64,000 nucleotides of DNA from positions 1 to 64,000 of the forward strand of contig JAUSAX010000088.1 in NCBI GenBank assembly GCA_030652315.1, read 5' to 3'. The notes under the pieces are model-generated. The model had not been told where the DNA came from. It searched no databases and saw nothing but the letters and a program-made list of their open reading frames with translations. A program made the position numbers and the translations under genes. Of this stretch, positions 1-8,725 are shown in pieces (positions within the stretch are counted from its first letter, which is position 1; every line of letters begins with the position of its first letter). Origin of the DNA: Afipia sp. GTDB taxonomy: Bacteria > Pseudomonadota > Alphaproteobacteria > Rhizobiales > Xanthobacteraceae.

Positions 1-210
1 GTAGTTGGCCCGGACGGTGACCCCAGCCTCCCGGACGCAACGGGTGCGAACCGTGCGCGCAGGCGCCGCATCCTGCTCCGCTTCAAAGCGCCCTCGAGAA
101 GCGCCCCTCACGAACAGGACGTCTCGAACATAAGAGAGGTCCGGAGCGCGGGGATTGGTATCCCCATCACGAAATGTTTCGGGCGGGTGTTGCGCGATGA
201 ACTATCCGCC

Positions 211-380
211 GTCATTCCGGGGCGCGCGTCTTCGCGCGAACCCGGAATGACCGATCGTCGTCCCCGCGAAAGCGGGGACCCATACTCCCTCAGTCGTCGG
301 CTTGGCGGGGTTGCCGGAGCAACTTTCTCGTCACACGACGACGTTCGGTGGTTATGGGTCCCCGCATGCGCGGGGACGAC
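211..380. repeat. REP-like palindromic repeat cluster A
   Basis: Three inverted repeats are packed together. Positions 211-250 read GTCATTCCGG outward and close with CCGGAATGA. Positions 257-281 hold TCCCCGC-GAAA-GCGGGGA, and 356-380 hold GGTCCCCGC-atgc-GCGGGGACGAC. The same units recur at 778-1000 and a relative at 8.58 kb. They look like the dispersed REP/BIME-type palindromes of Bradyrhizobium relatives. The first 480 bases hold nothing else I can support as a gene. Confidence 0.7.
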
Positions 381-553
381 ATCGAAAGTGTTGCGAACAT
401 CGAAATGCGTCACGACGCCCAGCGGTGGTTAAGCCGGACAGGCTCTTGACAGCGCGCGCTTACAAAGAACAAATAGAGAACATGAATTCACGCCGCGACT
501 CGCCGGACGACACGTCCGGCCTGCCGGATCTCTGCCAGCATCGGGGAGCCCTC

Positions 554-757
554 ATGTTTACACCGGCCACGCAGAAAGACATCGACCGTTACGACCGCGC
601 CGTGGACAGCGCGATCGCGACCTGTGGCGGCGATCTTCGCGGCGCGCTCAAGGCGCTGATCATCGCCAACGAATATCTGGAGGAGGAACTGCGGCAGGTG
701 CTGGACGAGGTGTCCGCGCACGCCGTGATCGCGATGCCGCGCCGGGATGTGGCTTAG
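554..757 (+). CDS. Small conserved-type hypothetical protein
   Basis: This 67-residue acidic, helical protein is not a family I recognise. It has no signal peptide or membrane segment. The ATG at 554 follows a GGGGAG-type ribosome site, which is why I prefer it. An in-frame ATG at 482 would add 24 residues that look poorly protein-like. The C-terminal half (IIANEYLEEELRQVL) looks like an amphipathic helix. The gene stands alone between two REP-like clusters. Start and function are uncertain. Confidence 0.55.
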   Translation: MFTPATQKDIDRYDRAVDSAIATCGGDLRGALKALIIANEYLEEELRQVLDEVSAHAVIAMPRRDVA

Positions 758-777
758 CGCGTTCGCCGCTCTCCGTT

Positions 778-1000
778 GTCATTCCGGGGCGCGCGTCTTC
801 GCGCGAACCCGGAATCCACAGCGACTCACCGGATTTCCCACATTATGGATTCCGGGCCTGCGCCAAGTGGCGCATCCCGGAATGACGGGTGGAATATTGC
901 AGGCTGCGTAAATTTTCCTGCGGTGCTCGCACCTCAGGATGACGGCGGTCCCATCTTCGCAAGTTCGGTGGTTATGGGTCCCCGCTTTCGCGGGGACGAC
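778..1000. repeat. REP-like palindromic repeat cluster B
   Basis: This is a second copy of the cluster A units. GTCATTCCGGGGCGCGCG begins at 778, another inverted repeat of the ATTCCGGG type spans about 848-886, and the GGGTCCCCGC-tttc-GCGGGGAC unit lies at 976-1000. The run GTTCGGTGGTTATGGGTCCC is shared exactly with cluster A. The cluster sits downstream of the small gene and beyond the 3' end of the convergent hydrolase gene. Confidence 0.7.
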
Positions 1001-1044
1001 ACCATTGTTACATTCAGGCCCGTGCAATATGCACAACAGCGCGC

Positions 1045-2385
1045 CTACTTCATCAGTTCCTTCGCCAGCGCCATATACATCGGCAGCGAGACCGGATCGT
1101 TGGCGGCGTTGGCGGCCATCGGATGCGAGGCGTAGCGGGCGATCACCATCTCCGCGGTCGGATCGACATAAACGCTCTGGCCGTAGATGCCGCGCGCCAC
1201 GTAGGCGTTGTGCTCGTTGTGGGTGATCCACCACATGTCGCGATAGGACCAGCCCTTCAGCAGTCCGTAGCCGGCCTTGGCGAAGTCGTCCTTCTTGCCG
1301 CCCTGCGCCACGTCGGCGACGGCGGCCTCGGGAATGATCTGCTGGCCGTTGAACTTGCCCTTGTTGCGCATCATCTCGCCGAAGCGCGCAAGATCGCGCA
1401 GCGCGGTGTTATAGCCGCCGCCGCCGGATTCCGTGCCGATGCTGTCGACCATGAAGTAGCCGTCGTGCTCCGCGCCGAGTTTCGACCAGATCTCCGATGA
1501 CAGCAGCGCGGCCAGCGACTGGCCGGAGGCGCGCTTGACGATCCATGCCAGCACTTCGGCGTTTGCCGTCTTATAGGCGAAGGCCTGACCGTGCTCGCCT
1601 TCCTTGTTCAGCTTGACCAGGAAGTCGTAGAAGCTGCGCGGTCCCTGATAGCCGGGGGCCATCGGCATCATGCCGCCGGCGCGGGCATAGTCGAACACTT
1701 CGGCGTTCGGGTCGGAATAGTTTTCCGAGAACTTCACACCGATGGTCATGTCCATCACCTGGCGCACGGTGGCGTCGCCATAGGCGGTGTCTTTGAGTTC
1801 GGGCACGTACTTGGTGACGGGAGCCGCGGGATCGAGCTTGCCGTTGGCCGCGAGCACCGCCGCCAGCGTGCCGACAAAGGACTTCGTCACCGAGAACGCG
1901 ATGTGCGGCAGCTGCGGGCTGCCTTCGCCGAAATACTTTTCAAAGACGATCTTGCCCTTGTGCATCACAACGATGCCGTCGGTATAGGTCAGCTGCATCG
2001 CGTCATTGAAGGTGATCGCCTTGCCGTCCATCGTGGTGATGGCGACGCCGCCGAGATCGCGTTCGGCGCGCGGCAGCGGCACCGCCGGGCCTTCGCCGCG
2101 CGACACCGTCGCGGTCGGCACAAGTTCGCGGTAGTGGCTGAACGCCCAGCGCGTGTTCGGAAAGCGCGACGACGAGCCGTCGATGAAGCGGATGGTCTTG
2201 TCGGGCGGGGGCGGAAATCCCTGCATCAGGCCGAGCGTCTTCGGATCGGTCTGCGCCGCTGTCGGAAGCGGCTGGGCGCTTTGCGCATCTACTCCGGTGG
2301 AAGGAATCATGTTCACTCCCGTGAGTGTGAGCAGGGCGACAGCATATCGTGCGGCGTGGGTGCGGATGGCCGTGGCAATAATCAT
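1045..2385 (-). CDS. Serine hydrolase, beta-lactamase (class C/NylB-like) family
   Basis: The 446-residue protein has an N-terminal hydrophobic segment (about residues 14-35) that looks like a signal peptide, so it is probably periplasmic. The catalytic Ser-x-x-Lys motif is visible as SVTK at residues 165-168. A Tyr-containing YKTAN segment about 100 residues later matches the second motif of penicillin-binding, esterase and 6-aminohexanoate-dimer-hydrolase relatives. Length fits that family. Substrate cannot be told from sequence: amide hydrolase, esterase or D-peptidase are all possible. It appears monocistronic, with the start at the first ATG before the signal segment. Confidence 0.8.
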   Translation of the reverse strand: MIIATAIRTHAARYAVALLTLTGVNMIPSTGVDAQSAQPLPTAAQTDPKTLGLMQGFPPPPDKTIRFIDGSSSRFPNTRWAFSHYRELVPTATVSRGEGPAVPLPRAERDLGGVAITTMDGKAITFNDAMQLTYTDGIVVMHKGKIVFEKYFGEGSPQLPHIAFSVTKSFVGTLAAVLAANGKLDPAAPVTKYVPELKDTAYGDATVRQVMDMTIGVKFSENYSDPNAEVFDYARAGGMMPMAPGYQGPRSFYDFLVKLNKEGEHGQAFAYKTANAEVLAWIVKRASGQSLAALLSSEIWSKLGAEHDGYFMVDSIGTESGGGGYNTALRDLARFGEMMRNKGKFNGQQIIPEAAVADVAQGGKKDDFAKAGYGLLKGWSYRDMWWITHNEHNAYVARGIYGQSVYVDPTAEMVIARYASHPMAANAANDPVSLPMYMALAKELMK

Positions 2386-2503
2386 GGCATTTCCCCGGTG
2401 GTCGTTATTTGTTTTGCCTTGTTTTATTTCGCCCTTGCGGCGATACGCGAAGCCTAACCGAGCGCCTCATGGCAAACCACAGGTATTGCGGTATTGCGTC
2501 AAC

Positions 2504-2537
2504 AAAAAACCGCGAGACAAATGTCTCGCGGTTTTCG
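2504..2537. terminator. Strong bidirectional rho-independent terminator
   Basis: AAAACCGCGAGACA at 2506-2519 is the perfect reverse complement of TGTCTCGCGGTTTT at 2522-2535. This gives a long GC-rich stem with A and T tracts at its ends. It lies just past the stop of the leftward BA14K gene at 2570 and upstream of the hydrolase gene, so it should end BA14K transcription. Confidence 0.85.
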
Positions 2538-2569
2538 TGTCGTGATGGTTTCGGACTTGCGGCGAAACC

Positions 2570-2959
2570 TTACGGGCAAGGATAGCGGTTGCCGTTGTTG
2601 TTCAGGTAGGTGCCCGATGCGGGATCGTAGGAACGATAGCGCTGCGAGCAATAAGCGTGGTTCTGCTGGGCCTGTGCCTGCGAGGCGGCAATAGCGCCGC
2701 CGATCACCGCGCCTGCCGCGAGACCGATGCCGACGCCGGCCGCGGTGCCGCCATAGCCGCGGCGATGATAGTGGCCATGATGGTGGTGGCGATGACCGTA
2801 TCCGCGACGATAGTATTGCACGTTGGTGACATCGCCGGCCGGCGCTGCCTTGCTGATCGCTGCATCGCTCATCAGCGGCGCCGCGGTTGCGGGCTGCGAG
2901 ACGGCGAGGGCTGTCGCGCCGGCAAGCAGAACGGCTGCGAGAAGTTTTCCAGTTCGCAT
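2570..2959 (-). CDS. BA14K family small secreted protein
   Basis: The 129-residue precursor has a clear signal peptide ending near Ala-Thr-Ala-Ala (about residue 27). A histidine-, glycine- and tyrosine-rich stretch (residues about 50-70, RRGYGHRHHHHGHYHRRGYG) follows, then a glycine/alanine-rich hydrophobic segment. The C-terminal motif AYCSQRYRSYDPASGTYLN with a closing PCP is the BA14K signature first seen in Brucella immunoreactive proteins. It is probably envelope-located. The His-rich patch could bind metal, but that is inference. Monocistronic, with a strong terminator downstream. Confidence 0.85.
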   Translation of the reverse strand: MRTGKLLAAVLLAGATALAVSQPATAAPLMSDAAISKAAPAGDVTNVQYYRRGYGHRHHHHGHYHRRGYGGTAAGVGIGLAAGAVIGGAIAASQAQAQQNHAYCSQRYRSYDPASGTYLNNNGNRYPCP

Positions 2960-3110
2960 ATCTATTCCTTTAGTTGGGATCGAACATTTAGGGCGGAGTG
3001 ATCATAACCCATCGCAAGGCGAAAAGTTCCCGACGATCGCTTACACTTTCGAAAGTATTAATTCCGGTATCTTGGTGAGGGGCCTTGTGTGCAGCCGTTC
3101 ACGCGGCAAG

Positions 3111-4796
3111 TCACTCTTCGCGCTCTCGCACGGCGCGGCGATCCTTGATGGTGCCGATGGTCACGCCCAGGCGCTCGATTCTGCCGATGACCTTTCCGGC
3201 GAGGATGCGGTCGCAGTTCATGTGCGTCGGCGCGATGTAGAAATCGGCGAAGCGCCAGTCATGCATCCTGATCCATTGCAGGTTCGGCCGCGCATACTCT
3301 TCATAGGAGACGCGCTCGCCGCAAACGGCGACACGATAGACGTTGGTCTTCGCGGTGGCGGGCTCGGTGCGGTCGAGGAAGTCGTGCAGCTCCTCGAGCG
3401 CCTCGGGCATGATGTTGACCCAGTAATCGGTCACGAAGCGCCGCGACGCGCCTTCCAGCCCGCCGACGAGCTGATTGTAGTAGAGATACTCATAGGGATG
3501 CAGGTGATACAGCTTGCCGGCCGTCCAGGTGTATCCCGTGGTGACGATGGCGAGCCAGACGATCATGGTGCCGCGATGCAGCCGCGCCAGCGCGTCGATC
3601 GAGGCACTGAGGCCGACGCCGGCGAGAATTGCGATCGGCGGAAACACGAACAGGAAATGGCGGCAGCCGTCGAACGCCGGTCCCTCCGTGACGACCTGAC
3701 ATGCCACCGGGAAAAGCGCGGCGAACGCAATCAGCCCAAGTTCGCGGCGGCGCGTACCGCCGATGCCGCCGACGCGTTGCGGCAGCAGGATCAGCGCCAG
3801 CGCGAGCAGCGTTCCGCTGAGCGTCAGCAGTGGCAGCCGGATCGCGATGTAGGTCGGCACGTAGTAGCGCGGCACGTTGGCCATCTCGTAGACTTGGCCG
3901 AACAGGATCGTGCGGATGTGATAGTGGAAGTCGTTGAATGACAGCAGCCCGCGGATCGGATTGAGCGGCGACAGCGCCGCCCATGGCCACGCCGCGATCA
4001 TGATGACATACGCGATCACGAAGGCGGGCATGAACCATAAGGCCGATCGCATCACGAACCGCGCGCGCTCCTGCCAGTGGCCGGCCACCGGGCGGGGCAT
4101 GCTCAGCAGGATGGCAAGGCCGGCATATCCGATCAGCAGCAGGCTGAGCGACCTGATGCCCAGCGCTGCGCCGGTCATGACGCCGAACCCGATCACGTCG
4201 CGCATCCGCGGCACCGGCAGATCGCGCGTGGCGCGGATCAGGAAATACATCGCGCCGGCCATGAAGGCAGCCAGCGGAATTCCCTTGGTGTGGTTGAACA
4301 TGCCGCCGTACCACGAGCCGCACAGCACCAGCGCGACGATGGCGAAGAAGGCGGCGCGCGGTCCGGCGATCAGGCGTGCCGTCGCAGCCGCCGCACCAAT
4401 GCCGCCGATGCCGATCAGCGCGCACAAGAGATGGCGCAGCTCGTACTGATCGACGGGCAGGATCTGCGCCAGACCCAGTGCGGCGATGTCGAACAGTCCG
4501 CCGTAGAGATAGAGATTGTCGAGCTTGAACAGCGACCGGTCGGTGAAGCCACTCTTGTAGTAGGCGATTATCAGTTCGCCGTAGCGATGCTGCACGCCCT
4601 CGTCGTTGGAAATCGCGTAGTTCTGGAAGGTCCACAGCGCGACGACGACAAGTGCGGCCAGCGCGGCGCAGGAGGCGAGATCGAACGCATCGCGCCGGCT
4701 GAGCCACAGCGCGCAACGCTTCAGCCGCTCGCCGAGCCCGGCGCCAGCGAGGTCGCGGCCGGAGACATCCAGCCCGCCACTTATGGAATCGGTCAT
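3111..4796 (-). CDS. Polytopic membrane protein, glycosyltransferase 39-like
   Basis: This protein of about 561 residues has a single early TM segment (about residue 45) and then many hydrophobic helices up to about residue 430, followed by a soluble C-terminal part. An acidic pair (NDEGVQHRYG) follows the first helix, as in GT-C fold dolichyl-phosphate-mannose or ArnT-type transferases, where an Asp/Glu in the first periplasmic loop is catalytic. I chose the ATG at 4796 because longer versions run into the neighbouring helicase gene and their extra residues are low quality. Donor and acceptor are unknown. Confidence 0.65.
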   Translation of the reverse strand: MTDSISGGLDVSGRDLAGAGLGERLKRCALWLSRRDAFDLASCAALAALVVVALWTFQNYAISNDEGVQHRYGELIIAYYKSGFTDRSLFKLDNLYLYGGLFDIAALGLAQILPVDQYELRHLLCALIGIGGIGAAAATARLIAGPRAAFFAIVALVLCGSWYGGMFNHTKGIPLAAFMAGAMYFLIRATRDLPVPRMRDVIGFGVMTGAALGIRSLSLLLIGYAGLAILLSMPRPVAGHWQERARFVMRSALWFMPAFVIAYVIMIAAWPWAALSPLNPIRGLLSFNDFHYHIRTILFGQVYEMANVPRYYVPTYIAIRLPLLTLSGTLLALALILLPQRVGGIGGTRRRELGLIAFAALFPVACQVVTEGPAFDGCRHFLFVFPPIAILAGVGLSASIDALARLHRGTMIVWLAIVTTGYTWTAGKLYHLHPYEYLYYNQLVGGLEGASRRFVTDYWVNIMPEALEELHDFLDRTEPATAKTNVYRVAVCGERVSYEEYARPNLQWIRMHDWRFADFYIAPTHMNCDRILAGKVIGRIERLGVTIGTIKDRRAVREREE

Positions 4797-4975
4797 CCCC
4801 CGGCGTTCCCCAGCCCACATCTGGCGCGTGTCCGCTGTTGCGGCTGCACGCTCGCCATGCCCCCACGGCGAAGCCGGCCCTTTCGGCCGGCTCGGGAACG
4901 ACCATAGGTGTTGAAAAGGCACTTGCTCAAGGAAATTGCATTTTGCGGTGCGAAAAAGGGCACCCGCAAAAAGTA

Positions 4976-6088
4976 TTAGACCACCACTGTTAACCGCTTT
5001 GCCGCGCGGGTGATGCCGGTATAGAGCCAGCGGGCGCGGCTCTCCTGGAAGGCGAAGCTCTCGTCGAACAGCACCACGTCGTTCCACTGCGAGCCCTGCG
5101 ACTTGTGCACGGTCAGCACGTAGCCGTAATCGAATTCGTCATACGGACGGCGCTGCTCCCACGGAATGTCCTCGATTCCGCCGCCGAAGCAGTCGGCGCG
5201 CACCGACACCTTCGTCACCTTGGCGCTGCTGACCTCCTCGTCGGGAGACAGCCGCATGGTGATGATCTTCGACTTCGAGGCTGCGCGCGATTTCACCCGC
5301 CACAGCCCGCCGTTGAACAGCACCTTCTTGCGGTTGTTGCGCAGGCAGACCAGCTTGTCACCCGCGACCGGCAACGGGTCTTCGATGTTCTGCTTCTGCC
5401 GCACCCGCATATTGTAGGCGCGGCGGGTGTTGTTGCGGCCGACCAGAACCTGATCCGCCGCCATGACGCGATCCGGATCGAGCGCATCGCGCCGCACCAC
5501 CTCACTCTCGCCGAAGGTGCCGAGATCGAGCGAACGCCCTTCGCGCACCGCCATCGACATCCGTACGATCGGATCGTCCTGCGCCTGACGGTGCACCTCG
5601 GTCAGCATGGCGTCGGGTTCGGAGTCGGTGAAGAAGCCGCCGCCTTGAATCGGCGGCAACTGCGCCGGATCGCCCAGCACCAGCAGCGGGCAATCGAACG
5701 ACATCAGGTCGCGGCCCAGTTCCGCGTCCACCATCGAGCATTCGTCGATGACGATCAGCTTGGCCTTGGAGGCGGGCGCGTCGTCCCACAGCTCAAAGCT
5801 CGGCTGCTCCTCGCCGGACTCGCGGGTGCGGTAGATCAGCGAATGAATTGTGGAAGCGTTGTCACAACCCTTGTTGCGCATCACCAGCGCGGCCTTGCCG
5901 GTGAACGCCGCGAATTTCACGTTGCCGTTGACGCCGTCGGCGATATGCCGCGCCAGCGTGGTCTTGCCGGTTCCGGCATAGCCGAACAGCCGGAACACCG
6001 GCGGCGTGCCGTTCTTGCCCGGCTTGGCCTTGAGCCAGTCGGCGACGGCGCGGAGCGCCTGATCCTGATGCGGCGTGAAGGAGGTCAT
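4976..6088 (-). CDS. RecD-like ATP-dependent DNA helicase (SF1)
   Basis: The 370-residue helicase has Walker A GYAGTGKTT (about residue 37), Walker B IDECSM, motif III GDPAQLPPI, and a C-terminal UvrD_C_2 block with TVHKSQGSQW and YTGITRA. This is the layout of the short Dda/RecD2-like helicases found alone in Rhizobiales. It likely unwinds 5'-to-3' in repair or replication restart. The start at 6088 follows a GAAGGAGG ribosome site; upstream in-frame codons add a weak extension. It may be co-oriented with, but is not obviously coupled to, the membrane protein gene downstream. Confidence 0.85.
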   Translation of the reverse strand: MTSFTPHQDQALRAVADWLKAKPGKNGTPPVFRLFGYAGTGKTTLARHIADGVNGNVKFAAFTGKAALVMRNKGCDNASTIHSLIYRTRESGEEQPSFELWDDAPASKAKLIVIDECSMVDAELGRDLMSFDCPLLVLGDPAQLPPIQGGGFFTDSEPDAMLTEVHRQAQDDPIVRMSMAVREGRSLDLGTFGESEVVRRDALDPDRVMAADQVLVGRNNTRRAYNMRVRQKQNIEDPLPVAGDKLVCLRNNRKKVLFNGGLWRVKSRAASKSKIITMRLSPDEEVSSAKVTKVSVRADCFGGGIEDIPWEQRRPYDEFDYGYVLTVHKSQGSQWNDVVLFDESFAFQESRARWLYTGITRAAKRLTVVV

Positions 6089-6330
6089 CGTGGTGCTGGA
6101 TACTTTATATGAGGCGCGACGCAAGCGGATAAGGTGAGCCGTAACGGGGTCCACCTGCATACCTGACTCGCGCCCCTCGTAATGACAATAATGCGGCGGA
6201 TCGCGACGAACATCGGTCGCAACCACCGGCACTTCTCATATATGTTGCGCCTGCAAGGTGCAAAGACCAGCGCTTGGAACGGCTTGTTCCGCATTGATGC
6301 GCGCTCCGGTGTGAACGAGATACTCCCGCG

Positions 6331-6486
6331 ATGATCATCCTCAAGCGCATTGCTGTTGCCCTCGTGGTCGTCTTCATCGCCGTGGTGTTTGGCCTGTCCG
6401 CATACAACGTCTATCTGCGTTTCACGGCTGGCGACGGTCCGCCGCCTGTCATCTACGAGCGTTCCGACCGGCCATCCCGCGCCTGA
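6331..6486 (+). CDS. Single-pass membrane microprotein
   Basis: This 51-residue protein has a basic start (MIILKRIA) followed by one strong transmembrane helix (about residues 6-23) and a short proline-rich polar tail. ATG 6331 follows GAACGAGATACTCCCGCG, a modest ribosome site. It sits between the divergent helicase and the aminotransferase gene. No family is recognised. The compositional contrast between helix and tail supports a real membrane peptide. Confidence 0.5.
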   Translation: MIILKRIAVALVVVFIAVVFGLSAYNVYLRFTAGDGPPPVIYERSDRPSRA

Positions 6487-6601
6487 TCGTGCGGCGCGAT
6501 GCCGGTTGCGTCACGGCAGCCCGCTTCTATAAGTTGGCCCGCGCAACGCCGGCGATGAGGGTGTCCCTCATGCAAACAACAATAAACGGGGAGACACCGT
6601 G

Positions 6602-7846
6602 ATGACTTCTGCTTCAGGCTCGTTCGATTTCACGCCACTGCTGGCCAAGGGGCTGCCGCCTGCGGCTGCGAAATGGAACGGCTTTCCGAGGTACAATTTC
6701 GTCGGCGGCAACAACGATGCCGATCAGGTTCCGGTGGACCGGCTGCTGGCGGCGTCGACTGCGGTGCTGACGCGGGAAGGCGCGACGCTTGCCACCTACG
6801 GCCTCAACAGCGGGCCGCTCGGCTATCGTCCGCTGCGCGAATTTCTCGTCGGCAAGCTGAAGCGCGATGCGGGCATCACCTGCACCGCTGACGAAATCCT
6901 CATCACGTCGGGCTCGCTGCAAGGTCTCGATCTGGTCAACGGTCTTCTTACGTCGCCGGGCGACACCGTGCTGATCGAGCAGGAGTGCTATCAGGGATCG
7001 ATCACGCGGCTGGTGCGGCGCGGCGTCAATATTGTCGGTATTCCACTCGATGGCGACGGCATGCGGGTCGATGCGGTGGCGTCCGCGCTCGCGGATTTGA
7101 AGGCGAAGGGCATCCGGCCGAAATACATCTACACCATCCCGACGGTGCAGAATCCGACCGGCACGATCATGAGCGAACAGCGCCGCGCCGAACTGCTGAA
7201 GCTGTCGGAAGAATACGGCGTGCCGATTTTCGAGGACGATTGCTACGCGGACCTGATCTGGAACGGGCAGCGTCCGCCGGCGCTCTACGCGATGAGCAAG
7301 GCGGGCGGCGTCATCCACATCGGCTCGTTCTCGAAGTCGGTCGCGCCGGCCTTGCGCGTCGGCTACATCGTGGCGCCGTGGGATGTGCTGTCGCGCATCC
7401 TGCCGATCAAGACCGACGCCGGCTCCGGCGCACTGGAGCAGATGGTGCTGGCGGAATTCTGCACCGCGCATTTCAACGACCATGTGCCGAAGCTGGCGCG
7501 CGGGCTCCGGCTGAAACTCGAGACGATGATGGAGGCGCTGGCCGAGCAGTTCGGCACGGCGGCGGAATTCGACGATCCGCCGGGCGGAATCTTTCTCTGG
7601 GTCAAGCTGCCGGACAACGTCGATACGCTGAAGCTTTATCAGGCGGCGCTGGCGTCAGGCATCGCGATCAATCCTGGGACGGAATGGTCCGTCAACGCCG
7701 CGTACAGCAAGAGCCGGCTGCGGCTGTGTTTCGCCAGTCCGTCAGTGCAGGAGATCCGCGACGGCGTCGCAGCGCTGGCTGAAGTTTGCCGCAAGGAGTT
7801 CGGCGTACCCAGCCGCAGCGCGAATGTGGAGCGGAACAAGAGCTAG
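6602..7846 (+). CDS. PLP-dependent class I/II aminotransferase (2-aminoadipate aminotransferase-like)
   Basis: This aminotransferase of about 414 residues contains the fold-type I landmarks. ITSGSLQGLDLV binds the phosphate, IPTVQNPTG carries the conserved Asn-Pro, EDDCYADL holds the Asp that contacts the pyridine nitrogen, and SFSKSVAPALRVGYI holds the Schiff-base Lys (about residue 245) and the phosphate Arg. It resembles LysN/MocR-domain type enzymes without the GntR HTH. A GGGGAG ribosome site precedes a GTG at 6599 and the ATG at 6602. It probably acts in the cytosol on an amino or oxo acid that sequence does not reveal. Confidence 0.85.
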   Translation: MTSASGSFDFTPLLAKGLPPAAAKWNGFPRYNFVGGNNDADQVPVDRLLAASTAVLTREGATLATYGLNSGPLGYRPLREFLVGKLKRDAGITCTADEILITSGSLQGLDLVNGLLTSPGDTVLIEQECYQGSITRLVRRGVNIVGIPLDGDGMRVDAVASALADLKAKGIRPKYIYTIPTVQNPTGTIMSEQRRAELLKLSEEYGVPIFEDDCYADLIWNGQRPPALYAMSKAGGVIHIGSFSKSVAPALRVGYIVAPWDVLSRILPIKTDAGSGALEQMVLAEFCTAHFNDHVPKLARGLRLKLETMMEALAEQFGTAAEFDDPPGGIFLWVKLPDNVDTLKLYQAALASGIAINPGTEWSVNAAYSKSRLRLCFASPSVQEIRDGVAALAEVCRKEFGVPSRSANVERNKS

Positions 7847-7847
7847 T

Positions 7848-8007
7848 GATCCGGTGCTGACATTCGTATCGTATTTTTCGCGGGCACTTTTACGAATGTC
7901 AGAACCGAAGGATCACTAGAAATTTAAATTTGCTAGTGTCCTGTCGTATCCGACGTTCGCTCGGAGGGTGCTGCGGAGTGAAGCGAACGTCGGATACGGG
8001 ACACTAG
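7848..8007. repeat. Two adjacent long inverted repeats
   Basis: Unit one (about 7848-7917) opens GTGATCCGGTGCTGACATTCGTA and closes with TACGAATGTCAG..GGATCAC. Unit two (7934-8007) opens CTAGTGTCC..GTATCCGACGTTCGCT and closes AGCGAACGTCGGATAC..GGACACTAG. Parts of both recur at 18.45-18.55 kb after mnmA. These are dispersed palindromic elements. Placed between convergent-free genes, they could also act as transcription barriers. Confidence 0.75.
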
Positions 8008-8011
8008 GACC

Positions 8012-8563
8012 ATGATGCAGAAGATTTTCATCGGCCTGATCGCCACCATCGGCTCGCTTCTCGCATTGGTCCTGCTGCAACCGTCCGACTATCGCGTCAC
8101 GCGAACCATGGTCATGTCTGCTCCGGCTGCGACGGTGTTCGCGCAAATCGATGATTTCCGTCGCTGGCAGGCATGGTCGCCTTGGGCGAAGCGGGATCCG
8201 GCGGCAAAGGCATCGTTCGACGGACCCGCAAGCGGCAAAGGCGCGGTGTTCGCATGGTCGGGCAACAACGAGGTCGGTGCTGGACGCATGACGTTGACGG
8301 AGAGCCGTCCCGCGGAGGCTGTCAGGATCAAGACCGATTTCGTGAAACCGTTTGTCGGCACCAGTTATTCGGATTTTTCGTTGAAGCCCGAAGGCGGCGG
8401 CACGACCGTGTCCTGGACGATATCCGGCGAGAACGATTTCATCGCCAAGGCGATTGGCCTGTTCGTCAGCATGGACAAGGTGCTGGGCGGCGAAATGGAA
8501 AAGGGTCTCGCCAGCATGAAGCAGCTGGTGGAATCGGACACAAAAAAGCCGGCGCAAAACTAG
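8012..8563 (+). CDS. SRPBCC-family (polyketide cyclase/START-like) protein
   Basis: The 183-residue protein has an N-terminal hydrophobic helix (residues 5-20), then a helix-grip fold region. VMSAPAATVFAQIDDFRRW is the usual opening of the polyketide_cyc2/SRPBCC family, and the strand-rich middle ends in a long C-terminal helix (MEKGLASMKQLVE). Such proteins bind hydrophobic ligands in a cavity. The first ATG lies only a few bases after the inverted repeat, so the leader is short. Ligand and role are unknown. Confidence 0.75.
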   Translation: MMQKIFIGLIATIGSLLALVLLQPSDYRVTRTMVMSAPAATVFAQIDDFRRWQAWSPWAKRDPAAKASFDGPASGKGAVFAWSGNNEVGAGRMTLTESRPAEAVRIKTDFVKPFVGTSYSDFSLKPEGGGTTVSWTISGENDFIAKAIGLFVSMDKVLGGEMEKGLASMKQLVESDTKKPAQN

Positions 8564-8572
8564 GTTCTCGCC

Positions 8573-8714
8573 CGCGTCGGCGTCGTCCCGCGCGAAAGCG
8601 GGACCCATAAGCTTCATTTAGGAATCGTCATGGCCGGGCTTGACCCGGCCATCCATCTTGATGAGGATTTTTTGAAGGGAGATGGATGCGCGGGTCAAGC
8701 CCGCGCATGACATC
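8573..8714. repeat. REP-like repeats downstream of SRPBCC gene
   Basis: One palindrome of the GTCCCGC-gcgaaa-GCGGGAC type lies at about 8582-8607. A second structure contains ATGGCCGGGCTTGACCCGGCCAT near 8630 and GATGCGCGGGTCAAGCCCGCGCATGAC ending at 8712. They lie between the convergent SRPBCC and flbD genes and may also serve as a termination region. Confidence 0.65.
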
Positions 8715-8725
8715 CTTTTAATTAC

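Noticed and set aside
211-1000. Insertion sequence ends
   Set aside because: The palindromes have no transposase gene or target duplication and match each other as short dispersed repeats instead.
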